Below, in pieces: positions 21,501-31,579 of a DNA stretch of 64,000 nt (within the stretch, counting starts at the first letter, position 1; each line of letters opens with the position of its first letter). Below the pieces are notes generated by a model. That model worked only from the letters and a program-made list of their open reading frames with translations. It was not told where the DNA came from and ran no database searches. The position numbers and the translations under genes are program-made. The stretch is from Adiantum capillus-veneris (lineage: Eukaryota > Streptophyta > Polypodiopsida > Polypodiales > Pteridaceae): NCBI GenBank assembly GCA_014529385.2, contig CM043968.1, positions 23,007,013-23,071,012 on the forward strand. The letters are read 5' to 3'.

Positions 21501-21989
21501 GAAGCCATTTTACCCATTGAAGTACAATTGGATAGTCTCAGGGTGCTAGCTGGGCAGGTGGAACGTCCTAATGCTCATCTCCACAACCACATTCTTGATC
21601 TAGAGAGGCTTCAACTAGACAGAGAAGATGCTATCAACTATTATGCAGCACAGGCAGAGCAACGTCGACTTACCTTCAGCAAGGGACTTAGGGCAAAAGG
21701 TCTCAAGAAAGGTATGTTGGTCCTACGGTATGATAACAGGTTTGACACTAGGAAGGATAAAAAGTTTTCACCCAGATGGGAAGGGCCATTTGTCATTAGA
21801 AAGCGCTACGCCAATGGCAGTTACCGATTGATGGATGCAGATGGTAGGCTCCACAAAACACGTGTCAATGGATGGAGGTTGAAGCAGTACCTTTTGAGAT
21901 TTGATCAAACACCTATGATGGAAATCCCCGAGGAGGGAGACTCCTCCACCTCAATTGAAGAAGAATCAGGTACAACGCAAGAGGCATGA
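18531..21989 (+). CDS. pol: Element T pol: RT, RNase H, archaeal-type RNase H, integrase
   Basis: This 1152-residue open frame covers RT at about residues 105-330 (KNGKWRVCVDYKPLN, VMPFGLTNAPATFQ), whose YxDD-type motif reads VFIDAFCIYS: the second Asp is Ala279. RNase H 1 follows (to about 530). A second, archaeal-type RNase H is at about 565-700, with LFFDGAY (Asp572), NNEAEYAAL, VFGDAMLL and QEADALAR, all acidic residues present. The integrase HHCC domain is at about 765-830 (CHDGVCGGH, CKTCKECQ). The DD35E core has Asp843, Asp903 and Glu939, and the C-terminal domain follows (GMLVLRYDNRFDTRKDKK). An acidic Ser/Glu-rich head precedes the RT. Integrase looks intact; the RT probably is not active. 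It lies one frame off the protease ORF, so expression needs frameshifting or a separate start. Confidence 0.96.
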   Translation: MDLETSEDEFSSGESSTASEEESTVSEESDSSIEVMGIILKDPKKMEQPDASSSSQGETPGIQPLVEASKLHQMLSSELCGKERKDYILMLSNFTTLFIDEYDKITGITVVQHHIKLKEGSKPVVPKLRRLGVIQEDALLKEVRKLLEAGFIYPVEDSEWVSPVVVTPKKNGKWRVCVDYKPLNAATKRDHFPLPFQDEILNEVAGHERYTVCDGYSGYFQISIVEEDQKKTTFITPWGCFAYRVMPFGLTNAPATFQRYVTFVFQPFFGKSIRVFIDAFCIYSSRSLHLEKVYEGLARLQALGGQLNVEKCHIGESKVTLLGHVISANGIEADPSKVQALVALTSPTTTKQLVSFLQKVRYLSRFIHLLSQVVLPLQQVTHQEIFTWSEENEQQFNEVKQILASLPTIAPPKWDEPFYVNPSVGNDTLGAVLMQKDPQTSFMRPIYFSSRMMTPSEKGYTAVEHMVLALMFATTKFRSYLLSRPFIILTMEEVFPYVMQHMDVSSRISKWLTRLQEFDYTMQVENSTRASLGGILTHRHYEKKLKIKPNDQDITPVLEVPKVEEAHSLFFDGAYKRKVDKAATGIVIFNEQGDKVFSIGNLLDSHSNNEAEYAALTLGLEWCVTQGIQRLNVFGDAMLLIKQIQGTWACKNHILLGHLRKVKELLGKLQVVQLHHVPRAENQEADALAREKLQDVSVVGAIKLKLPLFQGSDAMPDIMSFLDTGECPKDLTKGQKQWLVRKATKYRLYCKGKDQILRRVPLSREITEIISSCHDGVCGGHFALDITSRKILQAGFVWPSLHRDVHHWCKTCKECQKAGDRRLTYEPQTPIISYGPFEKWGIDAIGPLPRSQSGKFYIIMGVDYMTRWAEAVATTRITAKEVAKFVFENICCRFGTPLEIISDRGPGFRGDLVGELMEKLGISRRHSTPYYPQCNGLVEKVNGMICKIITKHVNNHKSDWDKHLMAALWAYRTSFRTSLGFTPYHLVFGKEAILPIEVQLDSLRVLAGQVERPNAHLHNHILDLERLQLDREDAINYYAAQAEQRRLTFSKGLRAKGLKKGMLVLRYDNRFDTRKDKKFSPRWEGPFVIRKRYANGSYRLMDADGRLHKTRVNGWRLKQYLLRFDQTPMMEIPEEGDSSTSIEEESGTTQEA

Positions 21990-22003
21990 ATACCTCTAGC
22001 CTT

Positions 22004-22013
22004 AGGGGGAGGG
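22004..22013 (+). other. Polypurine tract of element T
   Basis: AGGGGGAGGG lies a few bases before the 3' LTR and 14 bases after the pol stop. Such tracts resist RNase H and prime plus-strand DNA. F has the related AAAGGAGAGGA at its pol/LTR junction. Confidence 0.85.
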
Positions 22014-22017
22014 CTAA

Positions 22018-23947
22018 TAAGGAAAGCTTTTCCATGCATAGGAACCCCCCATATATTTTTGCCCTTTTATCAAAATATTTCCCATTATATAAGTTACTTT
22101 TGATTTTTTCTCTCCTTTTTTCAGAAACGTTTTAGCCTTTATTAAATAAATAATACTTATGCTAATCAATCACGATGTAGCATAATAAGTAAGCTTTCTT
22201 TGTTGATCTCTCTTTTGACCTTAAAAATATTAAATATATATATTCTAGTATTTTCTAATATATTTTTTTCATGTATGTATATTATTCCACTCTACCAAAT
22301 ATTTTATTCACTAGTTTTCATTTTCAAACCGCAACCCCACTTTCAAATTTCAATAATACCTCCATCTAGATGATTGCCAATCTTTTCAACACTCTAGGTC
22401 ATGTTTTCATACACATGAAGGAGCTTACACTTGAAGGCAAGAGAGAAGTCCACTCAAAGGGGACCACCAAAAGACTTTTGCAGCCACAAATAATACATTA
22501 TTTGGCTGAATTTTTTAAGTAAAGAAGAACCCCGAATCTGAAGGAGCGTTCAACATGAAAGATGTAGCTCGTGATCTCAACTTTTAGCTCAATTTTTTTC
22601 AGAATTTTTAGAGTTATGAACACGGAGATATGATTTTTGTAGTGGACCCCAGTTTTCTCGTGTAATGGTGACACAGGCCATCCCCACTTTTCTTCCTTCT
22701 AGAATGGCTATGGTTCTACAAGTCTTCAAGCATGATTACAAGAGACAATCCTCTTTTAATGAGGTCTTGGCTAGTCTAGAGTAATTCTATTACTATTTTT
22801 GGAGGATCCATCCTCATCAACAAATATCCACCTTCGACAACCTCTTTTATAATTTTCTTACCTCTCTCTTCTCTCCATAATAAGCTTATGTCTATCCAAA
22901 TCTAGACTATTGTAAATATTTCCTATCCTCTACATCCTACCAACATTCTCTCTTTTTCTCTCTCTATTGACTCTGGTATTTTAAATAATGAGGAGACAAG
23001 ATGGGAGCCACAGTCACATGCACCCCATTTTCCTAGTCACCAAAGTGGGACACTCACCTCAAATAGAAATATTGCTAAATCCTTCCCTCCTTCCCTATAT
23101 AAGGAGGCCATGAGAGCTCACTTTGGGGGGGAGAGAACACACACACACACACACACCTATCCATACACACTCTTGTGCTACATGCTTGTAGCATGAACCC
23201 TAATCATATAATCACAACACCATCATCATCACCATCACCATGCACAAAAAATGAGCACCACACCTCCACACCACTTGTAATTTAGGGTTGAAGGCACAAT
23301 TTCAAGAAGAATAAGGGTGGACACACTCATGATATTCCTCGCCATCAACTCCCATCTCTCCATTATGCCTCCTACGATCTTGTTCCCTTCTCATTTTCCT
23401 GCCATACGCTACCTATTGTATTCATCTTTTGCAAGCAATCAACACACTCCATCTTGGTGCCATACTTTGTGTCGCTTTGGATACATCTCATTGTGAGTAT
23501 GGTATATGCTTGTTCTTTGCCATTTTTTTTCTGCTTATGCTAAGGTGTGCGGATTCGCCACCACACACACACACACTCTCTCCCTCTCATATTCCTATCA
23601 TCTTGCTACTTCCATCTTAAGGTGTGCGGATTCGCCACCTTTTGTATGAGAAGTGAGCATACTTGCATGTATCCCTGACCTCGTTATCTTCCTTACTACA
23701 TGCACGCGTAGCAAGCCCATTCTCACTCACTCACCACTCCTCTCACCTTATTCTCCGACCACCCCATTCCACATTTGGGCATGGATCTTGAAATTGTTTT
23801 CCATGCATGCTTCATTGTGTATATGTATGCGTCCTAGCCGCATATCTTGCTAGGTGGTGCCCCTATTGTGTATTCCCCATGATGAGGCCATTGTGCATAG
23901 TCTTGGTGTAGAGGCCACCGGGTCTATTTTTTCACATCCCCCTCTCA
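22018..23947 (+). repeat. 3' LTR of element T (full length, 1930 bp)
   Basis: It starts TAAGGAAAGC (TG changed to TA compared with the 5' LTR) and ends CCCCCTCTCA. It keeps the 366 bp that the 5' LTR has lost, including TATATAAGG and an (AC)n tract. The 3' end resembles the LTR of F (55944 on). Confidence 0.95.
23096..23104 (+). promoter_or_regulatory. TATA box in the 3' LTR of element T
   Basis: TATATAAGG follows a C/T-rich stretch and precedes GAGAACACACAC, a typical plant LTR core promoter layout, with transcription expected to start about 30 bp downstream. From the 3' LTR it would drive transcripts into element C sequence, antisense to its integrase. Confidence 0.65.
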
Positions 23948-23951
23948 ATAG
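23948..23951 (+). repeat. Right target site duplication of element T (ATAG)
   Basis: This is the matching copy of 14333-14336. The next bases return to minus-strand integrase of element C (HNKSAPY). Confidence 0.8.
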
Positions 23952-24805
23952 GGAGCTGATTTGTTATGGATGACCATAAATTTGTTAGGCAGATACTTTA
24001 TTACCTCGTCGAGGAAATGAGTTCCCCTATCTTCACTGATTATTTCTATTGGCAGTCCATATCTTTTGAACACATAATCATATAAGAATGCGGCAGTGGT
24101 TCTGGCATCATTCTTTTGAGTTGCTTTAGCTTCGGCACACTTGGTCAAATAGTCCATAGCTACAATGATATATTGAGCTTGGGTTCTATAAGTAGGTGGC
24201 TGTATTGGCCCAACAAAATCTATTTCCCATTTTGAAAAATCTATAGCCCCCATCATTGGTCTTAAGGGCACGCTATCTACACGGGTTGGCATTTTTGCTC
24301 GTTGACAAGCATCACACCTTCGAACATACTACTTGGCATATGCAAAAAGTGTTGGCCATCATATGCCTGCCATTAAGATTGCTCTTGCGGTGGTCTCACT
24401 AGAAAAGTAACCTCCAACTAATCCAGCATGTGCTTATTCTATAATGGAAATATATTCGTCTTCATTTGCGTAAAGACGCAGATGTTGATCCTTATCTCTC
24501 CAATACAATTGGTTTCTGAGAAGAGCATAATCTCTTGCTTCAGTTTCAATTTCTCTTTGACGGTGTTTACTCATATCCTCAGGAAATGTTCGGATTGATA
24601 AGTAAATAACTAGATAGTTACTCCACTTAGGAACATGTGACATTTGGAACAATGTTACATGAGGTATGGGTGTTTGTTTTTGACAATGAGAACAATTTTT
24701 CACAAAATAATGAACATCACTCCTCATAGTTGGCAAAAATACTCCAAGTCTCAAGATCTGTCGCATAGTATGATCTTCTGCAAAGTGAAGTCCTACTATG
24801 GTCAT
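23948..24805 (-). pseudogene. Element C integrase, N-terminal part and core
   Basis: The HHCC domain is seen as IVGLHFAEDHTMRQIL and YFVKNCSHCQKQTP. After stops, the core reads WEIDFVGPIQPPTYR (first Asp), YIIVAMDYLTKCAEAKA and IEIISEDRGTHF. The second Asp is present with an extra Glu before it (most relatives have ISDRG). The frame ends at HNKSAPY where T is inserted; the rest of the core is at 14332-14208. Confidence 0.9.
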
Positions 24806-25089
24806 ATGTGCTTGACTGAGGCATTGGGTTTTCTCCTCAGGATTAATTCATAAAAGCAATATTCCATCTCGATTTATTCTTTATAGCTTTCCAGCTAGTA
24901 ATTGATACATAACCGATTGCTCAATTAATCCGATTGTAATAGGAAGTGGTATTTGCGAATCCACTTGAGCTATGGTCATCAAATACCATATTTTCTTACC
25001 ATCGAGGTATCATTTCCACGGAGAATAGATATGCATTTGGTAGATCATCATCTACTCCTTTAGGTGGTTCTCCTGAAACAATCCTTGAC

Positions 25090-25507
25090 AAATGATCTGC
25101 TCTTTGATGAGTAGTGCCCTTTTTTACAACTGTAGTGAAATCAAATTCCAAAAGAATGATGAACCATCTCACTATTCTTCTTGTGCTACATGGCTTGTTG
25201 ACAAGTACAATAAGGCAGCTTGGTGGTCCACAAAGAACACAAATTTGTTAGCTAATAGGTAATGTCTATACCTTTTTAGGGCATAGATCATTCTTAGTCC
25301 TTTCCTTTTGGAGGTGGTATAATTATTTTCTGCCATGTTCAACTGTCGGCTAGCATAAGAAATAGAAAAATCAATTTTCCCGTCTCCGGGTTGAGCTACT
25401 ATACATCTGATGGCACAATTGGAAGCATCTACATGTATGTGGAATATCTTATTCCAATCTGGTGCTTTCAATATTGGAGCGGAAGTGAGAGCTTGCTTAA
25501 GGTTCAT
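25090..25507 (-). pseudogene. Element C RNase H
   Basis: Landmarks are PILKAPDWNKIFHIHVDASN (first Asp), GKIDFSISYASRQL, NYTTSKRKGLRMIYAL (the usual Glu is replaced by Lys: TSKRKG for TxxEKE) and FVFFVDHQAALLYL. The end part, near 25090-25170, carries DHLSR. The domain removes RNA from the hybrid; a changed key residue suggests it is inactive. D has the parallel domain at 36640-37140. Confidence 0.85.
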
Positions 25508-25572
25508 AAAGGATCCTTAACACTCATCAGTCCATTCAAAGTGTGTAATCAAGCTATACATGGGTTTGGAAA

Positions 25573-26300
25573 TTATAGGGTACATGTAAACGAATCGTCT
25601 GTAATATCCACAATGTCCCATGAAGGCTTGACCCCCTTGACTGTTGTACGTCTAGGAAAATCAGCAATAACTTGAATTTTGTCCATATCAGTAGCTATGC
25701 CATTTTTAGACACTATATGTCCAAGAATTTTTCCTTGTCTACCCATGAATGTGCACTTCTGAGGATTTAAAAAAATCCTATAAAGTCTACATTTTTCGAA
25801 TACCTTTTTGAGGTGTTCAAAATGATCAGTCCAAATTGATGAATACACACATAGATCATCCATATATACTTCCAAGAATTTCCTAAGATATTCTTTAAAA
25901 GCATGGCTCATCAATCTTTGAAAGGTGGTCGGAGCAGTAGTTAACCCAAAAGGCATAACCTGATAGGCAAAAATACCCCATTCAGTTGCAAAGGCAGTTT
26001 TATGATGGTCTTTGGAATCAACCAAAAGTTGATTGTATCCCAAAAAGCCATCTAAAAAGCTGTAAGCTTTTTTTCTGCAACTCGTTCTAAAACATGCTCA
26101 GTGATTGGAAGAGGAAAGTTTTCTCCAATGGTAGCTGCATTCACTTTCTTGAGGTTAACACACACTCGTAATTTTCTATTTTTCTTGGGTACTACCACAA
26201 TTGGGGACACCCAATCTGTGTGTTCAATTTCATAAATGAATTCGGTATCCTTTAGCTTTCAATATCTTCTTTGATCTTTTTGGCAAATGTTTCATTATAT
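25573..26300 (-). pseudogene. Element C reverse transcriptase
   Basis: The 26043-25573 frame has MGYNQLLVDSKDHHKTAF, FAYQVMPFGLTTAPTTF, the catalytic FLEVYMDDLCVYS (about 25845-25875, both Asp present) and GKILGHIVSKNGIATD. The finger part upstream (KNRKLRVCVNLKKVN-like, 26100-26260) is in a shifted frame. The thumb continues into 25507 by another shift. Confidence 0.9.
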
Positions 26301-27479
26301 GTGTATGGCCTTTGTCTACTTGGTTCACATCATCTCTCATGGGTATGGTATGTTAACAGATTTTTGGATCAACACCCTTGAGATCCTTATAAGACCAAGC
26401 AAAGATATCTCTGTATTCCTTAAGTAAGCTTAATAAAAGCTCTTCTTCTTCTTCCGTAAGATCATTTGCAATGTAGGCTAGTCTAGGCTCTTCTCTTGGT
26501 TTTGCCAGATCTATCTTTTTTACATTTTTAGGTCCTTCCTAGGACTCACCTTATTTTTGTAATTCTCTAAAAGTTTGTTTGACTATGATTTTCTGATCTT
26601 GGAGAGTATATTTCTTGTAATGGGATGGAACACTCATTACATCTTTAACATCTTCTTCAGTGGTTTCCATTTAAGTTGTCATGGCTGAATCCTTGTCTTG
26701 ATTTTTAGGTTTTTCTTGAGTTTCCTTTCTCGTTTTTCTCAATGTTTTCAACATTTTTGGATTTTCATTTGAAGGATATCTACTAGTGATTTTGTCCTTG
26801 ATGCAATCATGTGCATTTATCTGCATCAGGAACTATGTACTACTAGAAACTGATGGCATAGGTCTAGCTTCCAAATTTCTCGTGTCTCTTTTTTGTCTAT
26901 ACCATTTTTGTCTTCTCGGTTTCTGGTTAGGAAAGTCAAAAAAATTTTCCTCCCCTCCTTTCATAAGTAGCTTAGCTCTCACATGTTCTTTTTCTGACCC
27001 CAAATTATCTGAGGTAGCTGAGTGTTCTTCTAACTCATCTTTCGCATCATAGTAGAGGTTTGAAAAGACTTGTTGAGCTTTCATCAAGTCCTTGGGTTTC
27101 GGAAGTTTTTCTTCAATGTGGAGGGTTGAGATCACTTGTATGGGAATTATGTTGTAGCCGTCCTCATTGCAAAATTGAGTAGGCATAGACGTACTTACAC
27201 ATACATCCATTGTCACTAAAATTTGAGTCCACTCAAATGGCTCAAACAAATGCTATAGAAAGGGTTCAGGTACATAGGCTTTATCCGTGCAATCCCTTTC
27301 TAAGATACATTCTTCTCGTTTTAAGCTCCCGTTTTTTGAAGCTCCGCACATCCAAATAAGAGTGTCTTTGTTCAACCAAGATGGAAGCTTAGTTCAGTTG
27401 AAGAGACTGAATCGAATTCTTGTATGGGAATTTTCATGACATCTCTATAAGTGTGATCTTTTAGATTAACCCTTGTTAT
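26301..27479 (-). pseudogene. Element C protease-to-RT linker
   Basis: The open part 27249-26833 encodes an acidic linker (YNIIPIQVISTLHIEEKLP, VFSNLYYDAKDELEEHS) ending in LLMKGGEENFFDFPN. D has the parallel stretch at 35026-35270 (IVPIQVVFIEIIEEQHVF, YYDATDEWEEEP, LLLKGGEERFFKFP), which confirms that it is coding in origin. No catalytic motif is visible. The rest is broken by stops. Confidence 0.7.
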
Positions 27480-28083
27480 TGATCCCACTTGCTTCAAGTA
27501 CAGATAATTGTTTCCCCAATCTTAGATGAGTTGTACTTGTCGCATGAAAGGTCTTCCCAATATGATTTCGTAATTGAGTTTCTTTCCAAAGTCTACTATG
27601 ACAAAAGTGTGTTGATATTCAATCCCACAAGAATTAACTATCATTTTTTCAAGCAGTCCTAAGGGTCTTTCGATGTGTCCATCAGCCAATTGCAATTTCA
27701 TTCGAGTTTGTCTAATGGATGGTTGTCCCCAGAATTCCAGTACTACTTTTTTGGCTATGGCTATTGGCTATGGCTATGCCTGCCTCATTGTCCAGTATTG
27801 CCATGGTTTCTATGTCATTATATTTCACTAAAAGAGTTGTGTTTTCTTCTTCCCCTTCATAGTATTCTCCAACTTTGTTCATTGGAACAGATCGAATCTC
27901 TTTGTTATCCATTTCGTGTTTCAATTTTCCCAATTTTTTTGTGATTAGCCTCGTTATTCCCACCTTCTCAAAAGTTTTCTGTAGATCATTCCATAGATAT
28001 GGTCTGATTTTCAATAGTTTTCCTAAAGTAAGAGTGCATTGGATGGGTGTAGTCATGATTGATTGAAAATCAGACCATATCAT
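27480..28083 (-). pseudogene. Element C aspartic protease between gag and RT
   Basis: VKYNDIETMAILDNEAGIAIA carries the first Asp in DNEAG where DSGAG is expected (D shows DSGPG). Downstream, in shifted frames, are LQLADGHIERPL and KKLNYEIILGRPFMRQ, with the ILG-R-P-F motif. A 94-bp duplication begins at 27987. This is the normal pol-position protease, distinct from the post-integrase domain at 13008. Confidence 0.8.
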
Positions 28084-28174
28084 TCCATAGATATGGTCTG
28101 ATTTTCAATAGTTTTCCTAAAGTAAGAGTGCATTGGATGGGTGTAGACATGATTGAATGAATGTTGTCTACTTG
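27987..28174 (-). repeat. 94-bp tandem duplication with an inverted filler in element C
   Basis: Units start at 27987 and 28081 (CATTCCATAGATATGG). At the junction, just before the second unit, lies an inverted copy of about 19 bp of the unit itself (GATTGAAAATCAGACCATAT against ATATGGTCTGATTTTCAAT). This looks like a template switch during replication or repair. Confidence 0.9.
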
Positions 28175-28437
28175 TATGGTTTGTTTCGCTCTTTTTACTT
28201 GAGTGGTTTTACACACTATGGATTCATCTTTGTTATCTCCCAAGTAAGAGGGTAGTATTTTCAAGGTCAATGGTTTAGACTTCCTGAAGCTTCAGATCCG
28301 CAATTCCCGTACAAGGATTGTACATCCATGCCCATATCAGGAGGTAGATTGTCTAACCAAACTTCCTCTATAGGAGCTGACTTTAGAGTTAGGCTCCCAG
28401 CATTAATCTCTCTAACTTTTTTCCATAAGTGTCCTGG

Positions 28438-29100
28438 CTAGTCTTCTTCTACAAATGGAATTCCGTCTAAGGCATCTTCGCTGTCCGGCACTATAATCTC
28501 AGGCTCTTTTGTTTCATGGTAGGGTTCTCCCACCACTTCGGATTTTTCTTTATTGGCTCTTACCACAAGCTCCTCAGGTTTTGCAATACTCTTGAGCTTG
28601 GGTTTTTGTTTTTCCAGCATCTCTTGCGTGATTCTTACCAAATTTTGATAAGCTTCAAGCTTAGCTGCTTCCATATCTGGAGAAGGATAGTTTTTCCATT
28701 TGTTTTCCATGTTTTGGCCTGCTTTAAGTTCCACTTGGTAAGATTCCAAGTCTGCATTAATAGGCTCAAAAATTTTGTCAACCAAAAATGATACTCCAGA
28801 TTTCATGGTGGTTTCCTTGACTTTGCTTCCAGTTTCTTTCACCTTTTCCTGGAATAGCTTCTTTGCTTTCTCTTTGCTTTCTCTTTGATTTCAGCCCTTT
28901 GTTTTTGTTTTCTCATCTCATACCTTTTGTTTTTGCTTCTTTTGGTCTTCTGAGAGGAAATTTTTGTATTTTGTGAATCATCGAAGGAGTTATGTTTCTT
29001 TTTTGTAGCTTGGGCTCTGGTGATTACCTTGATTGGAACAATCGGTTCACTCTTAGAAGAGCTACTAGGTATCACTTAAACTACGTTCACTACTGTTTTA
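28438..29100 (-). pseudogene. Element C gag-protease linker (charged helix)
   Basis: The 28842-28438 frame encodes KIFEPINADLESYQVELKAG, YPSPDMEAAKLEAYQNLVRI and QEMLEKQKPKLKSIAKPEEL, then an acidic end (PDSEDALDGIPFVEED). D has the same segment at 33680-33949 (MEATKLEAYLNLVQIMQTMM). A Lys/Gln-rich basic stretch precedes it (29075-28850). It has no known enzymatic motif and probably is a Gag C-terminal helix or spacer. Confidence 0.7.
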
Positions 29101-29963
29101 CCCTTGTTTAAAAGGATTTTTTGGACAATATTCCGGGAAGTGTCCTCCCTTTTTGCAACATTGTACACACAAAGCTTCAACTGGTTGAGGTTCTTGTCAG
29201 GCTCTAGGCATTCATTCTTTCAATGATCATCTGCACCACAGTTATGACAGTTTCCAGTTCTTGGCTTAATCATGCGTCTTACCATTGGAGGTCTGACACC
29301 TTGATTTGCTACATAATACATTGGCGCAAGATCTAGTGTAGTATAAGACACAAGTTCTTCCATTGGTGGTGGATATGAATTATATCAATCTCCTTCTACC
29401 ATTACTGTAGATGGACTAGGCTCAGCATAGGGTGTAACAGGCACTAGTGATTGTTCATCTATGACTTTTTTTGGATGCATGTACTTTACAGGCACTACAT
29501 TATGTCTCGGATTTGGAGGTTGTTGACCCAATACGGGTTGAGGTCTTTCCATACCTATCGGTGGGCTTTGAGCTGGTGCCATATTAGGATGATATCTATA
29601 CATGGGTTGTCCTTGTGGCCTCATAGGCACGTATTGAACATTCCCATCATACTTTGGTCGATAATAGCACTCATTGGTCTCATGGTTGGTCCATTTACCC
29701 TCGATTACACACCATTTTTGTAGCCTAATTGGTTGTCCTTATTGAGGTGTCCCTTGTCCTGGTCCCCTCATAGGTGCTTTTTGCATGTTATTCATCATGT
29801 AATTCATCCTTTTGAGCATGTCTTCTATGGCTGAAAGCGGTGCTGTAGCAGCCGTTCCCACTTGTGCTGGTTTGGTAGGTGTTGTTTTCTTGCTTTGGTT
29901 ATCCTTAGGGACATCTTCTTCATTGAAAATATCACAATTGTCTCCTAAGTCAATAGCACACAC
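29101..29963 (-). pseudogene. gag: Element C gag C-terminus with two zinc knuckles
   Basis: A Pro/Met/Gln-rich part (MRPQGQPMYRYHPNMAPAQ) is preceded by IEDMLKRMNYMMNNMQKAPM. Two CCHC knuckles follow in broken frames: CHNCGADDH then a stop and NEC (about 29220-29265), and CVQCCKKGGHFPEYCP (about 29125-29185). D shows the same pair near 33105-33235. Knuckles bind element RNA. Confidence 0.8.
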
Positions 29964-30343
29964 TCTTCTAGGGTTGTATGCTTCTTGCTATATAGTATAG
30001 CATGAAGTTCTTTGTTTAGCAGTCCCTCTAGAAACAATGATACTAGTCTTTCTTCTACGGGTATCTCTAGCTCTAGGCATCTTGCAATGTATTGTTTCAT
30101 TCGAGTTGCACAATTCCTAATAGACTCACCTTGTTTTTGTTTAAAGCTGTAGATTTGAGCTATCGTATTGTGTTTGATCCCCGTTTTGGAACAAGCAACT
30201 ACAAATCCTTGAGCTAATGTATTCAAGTCCTTGATTAACCTTGGTGGAATGTTTTGGAACCATGTCAATGCTTTTCCTTCTAATGGCATTCCAAACCCCT
30301 TAAATTGAGTATGGAAATCAAATATGCATTCTGCTCTTAGCAC
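29945..30343 (-). CDS. gag: Element C gag core (Retrotrans_gag-like)
   Basis: An uninterrupted 132-codon piece has KALTWFQNIPPRLIKDLNTL, YSFKQKQGESIRNCATRMKQ and ERLVSLFLEGLLNKELHAIL, the standard helical order of the plant Gag domain. D has a degraded parallel at 32040-32610. It ends where the next segment (MCAIDLGDNCDIF) starts in a shifted frame. Confidence 0.85.
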   Translation of the reverse strand: MLRAECIFDFHTQFKGFGMPLEGKALTWFQNIPPRLIKDLNTLAQGFVVACSKTGIKHNTIAQIYSFKQKQGESIRNCATRMKQYIARCLELEIPVEERLVSLFLEGLLNKELHAILYSKKHTTLEECVLLT

Positions 30344-30357
30344 TTGCTTACAGCTTG

Positions 30358-31424
30358 CTAAGTGGTCGTATGGATCTCCAGATCCACTTTATTTTCTGAC
30401 CGATCCACTGTATTTTCTGACCCATTTTTGAAAATCAGCTGGTCTAACACGTCTATTTGGTTCAACTTCCGATCTCCTAGCAATTGGTCATGTTCCGAGT
30501 CCTTCAAACCAGTTTGTTGGAAATAGTGACTCATGTAGCCCTGGACTGGCTTTAGTGTCACTTGATTTTCTTTGTGATGAGGTGGTTTTTGGTTTCTTAA
30601 CATTACTCTCACAAGGAGGTCATCTCTTGGAATAGTTTCTGGTCCTTGGCCCCGGCAATATCCAATCCCTTATGGAGTACCCTTGGTATTTGGTTTGTTC
30701 CACCTCCTCAGGAGTCATCATAACAAAGTTGTTGTTATAACAATCCCTAAACATGTAGGTTGGTAGATCTGCTGAACCTTTACCTTTGATCTTGAAGATA
30801 TAGATGATCTTCATGGGTGTTAGTTGTCCTGATTTGGCATGCAAAGTCCACAGAAGATCTTTGACGTTTCTATCCTCCCAACAAGAGACTCCGATCCTAG
30901 GATTATCCATACTAAGCCGTTTTAAAGGCTTCAGATCAACTTGATCGTATCCCTCAAATTCTAAAGTTGGTGGTCCTTCCTTTGCTGCCATATCTGGAAT
31001 TATGATGTTTACCTCTAACCCCCATTTGTCTATCATGTCAGGGTTTTCGACTTGTAAATATTGAGTTCCATTTCTATCCATGTACATTTTTCCTTGTTTG
31101 ATTGCCCTGATTTCCTCTTCAAACTCAATACCATGGTCATCACTGCAAATAGCATACTCTTCGTTGGGATCCAGGTAAACCTAAGCTCCATGGCGATTAG
31201 TCTTATAAAAAGAGAGTATATGCTTATAGCGTACTGTCGTTCTGGTTTTTGAGTGAGTTGAATGGAAGACATTTCAGATGTTGATCCTGAAAAAGTGTCT
31301 GAGACTTCTTCAAGGATAGTGTCCAAGTGCTCCTCTTGATTAACACTCTTTTCGGTGGATACTCTACTGGAAGTTTCTCCAAATATGCATTGGTTCTTAG
31401 TATGAAACCAGATCTAAGGTTCAT
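30358..31424 (-). pseudogene. gag: Element C gag N-terminal region
   Basis: Overlapping minus-strand frames cover 31424-30358. The best, 31087-30620, encodes GTQYLQVENPDMIDKWGLEV, EDRNVKDLLWTLHAKSG, PMKIIYIFKIKGKGSADL and ends WILPGPRTRNYSKR. I do not recognise a domain in it. D starts with a similar MMTPKEIEQIKLEG at 31583. The last part (30612-30358) links to the gag core. Confidence 0.6.
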
Positions 31425-31579
31425 ATAGACTTGTGAAGCCCTGGATAGAGTACTTACCGCCGGATTGACTTGTTGTCAATTTCTTCCCCCTTGAAAATTG
31501 TGTACATTTTCAAGATCAAGAAAAAGGGATTAGCAAAACTTCTCGTTCATCTCTTTAAGGATTTTACAGAAAGAATTTT

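Larger units (their letters stand above)
14337..23947 (+). mobile_element. Element T: nearly complete Tat-lineage Ty3/gypsy retrotransposon
   Basis: Two LTRs (14337-15901 and 22018-23947) enclose PBS, leader, gag, protease, RT, RNase H, a second archaeal-type RNase H, integrase and a polypurine tract. The double RNase H is diagnostic of the plant Tat/Ogre/Retand branch. ATAG occurs directly at both ends. The element interrupts the integrase of element C. Apart from a 366-bp indel, I count about 15 mismatches between the LTRs over about 1.56 kb, so insertion is recent. Gag has an in-frame TAA, the protease motif is altered and the RT has lost a catalytic Asp, so this copy should be unable to move by itself. 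Confidence 0.95.
12440..31480 (-). mobile_element. Element C: old Ty3/gypsy element, split by T
   Basis: On the minus strand, gag (31424-29100), linker, protease (28083-27480), RT (26300-25573), RNase H (25507-25090), integrase (24805-23948 and 14332-13710) and a post-integrase domain (13692 on) are collinear once T (14337-23947) is removed. Many stops and shifts make it an old, inactive copy. No PBS or 5' LTR is visible before D begins at about 31580. RT and integrase words resemble the Athila/Tat side of plant Ty3/gypsy (YMDDLCVYS), but I do not assign a lineage. D and E are relatives. Confidence 0.88.
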
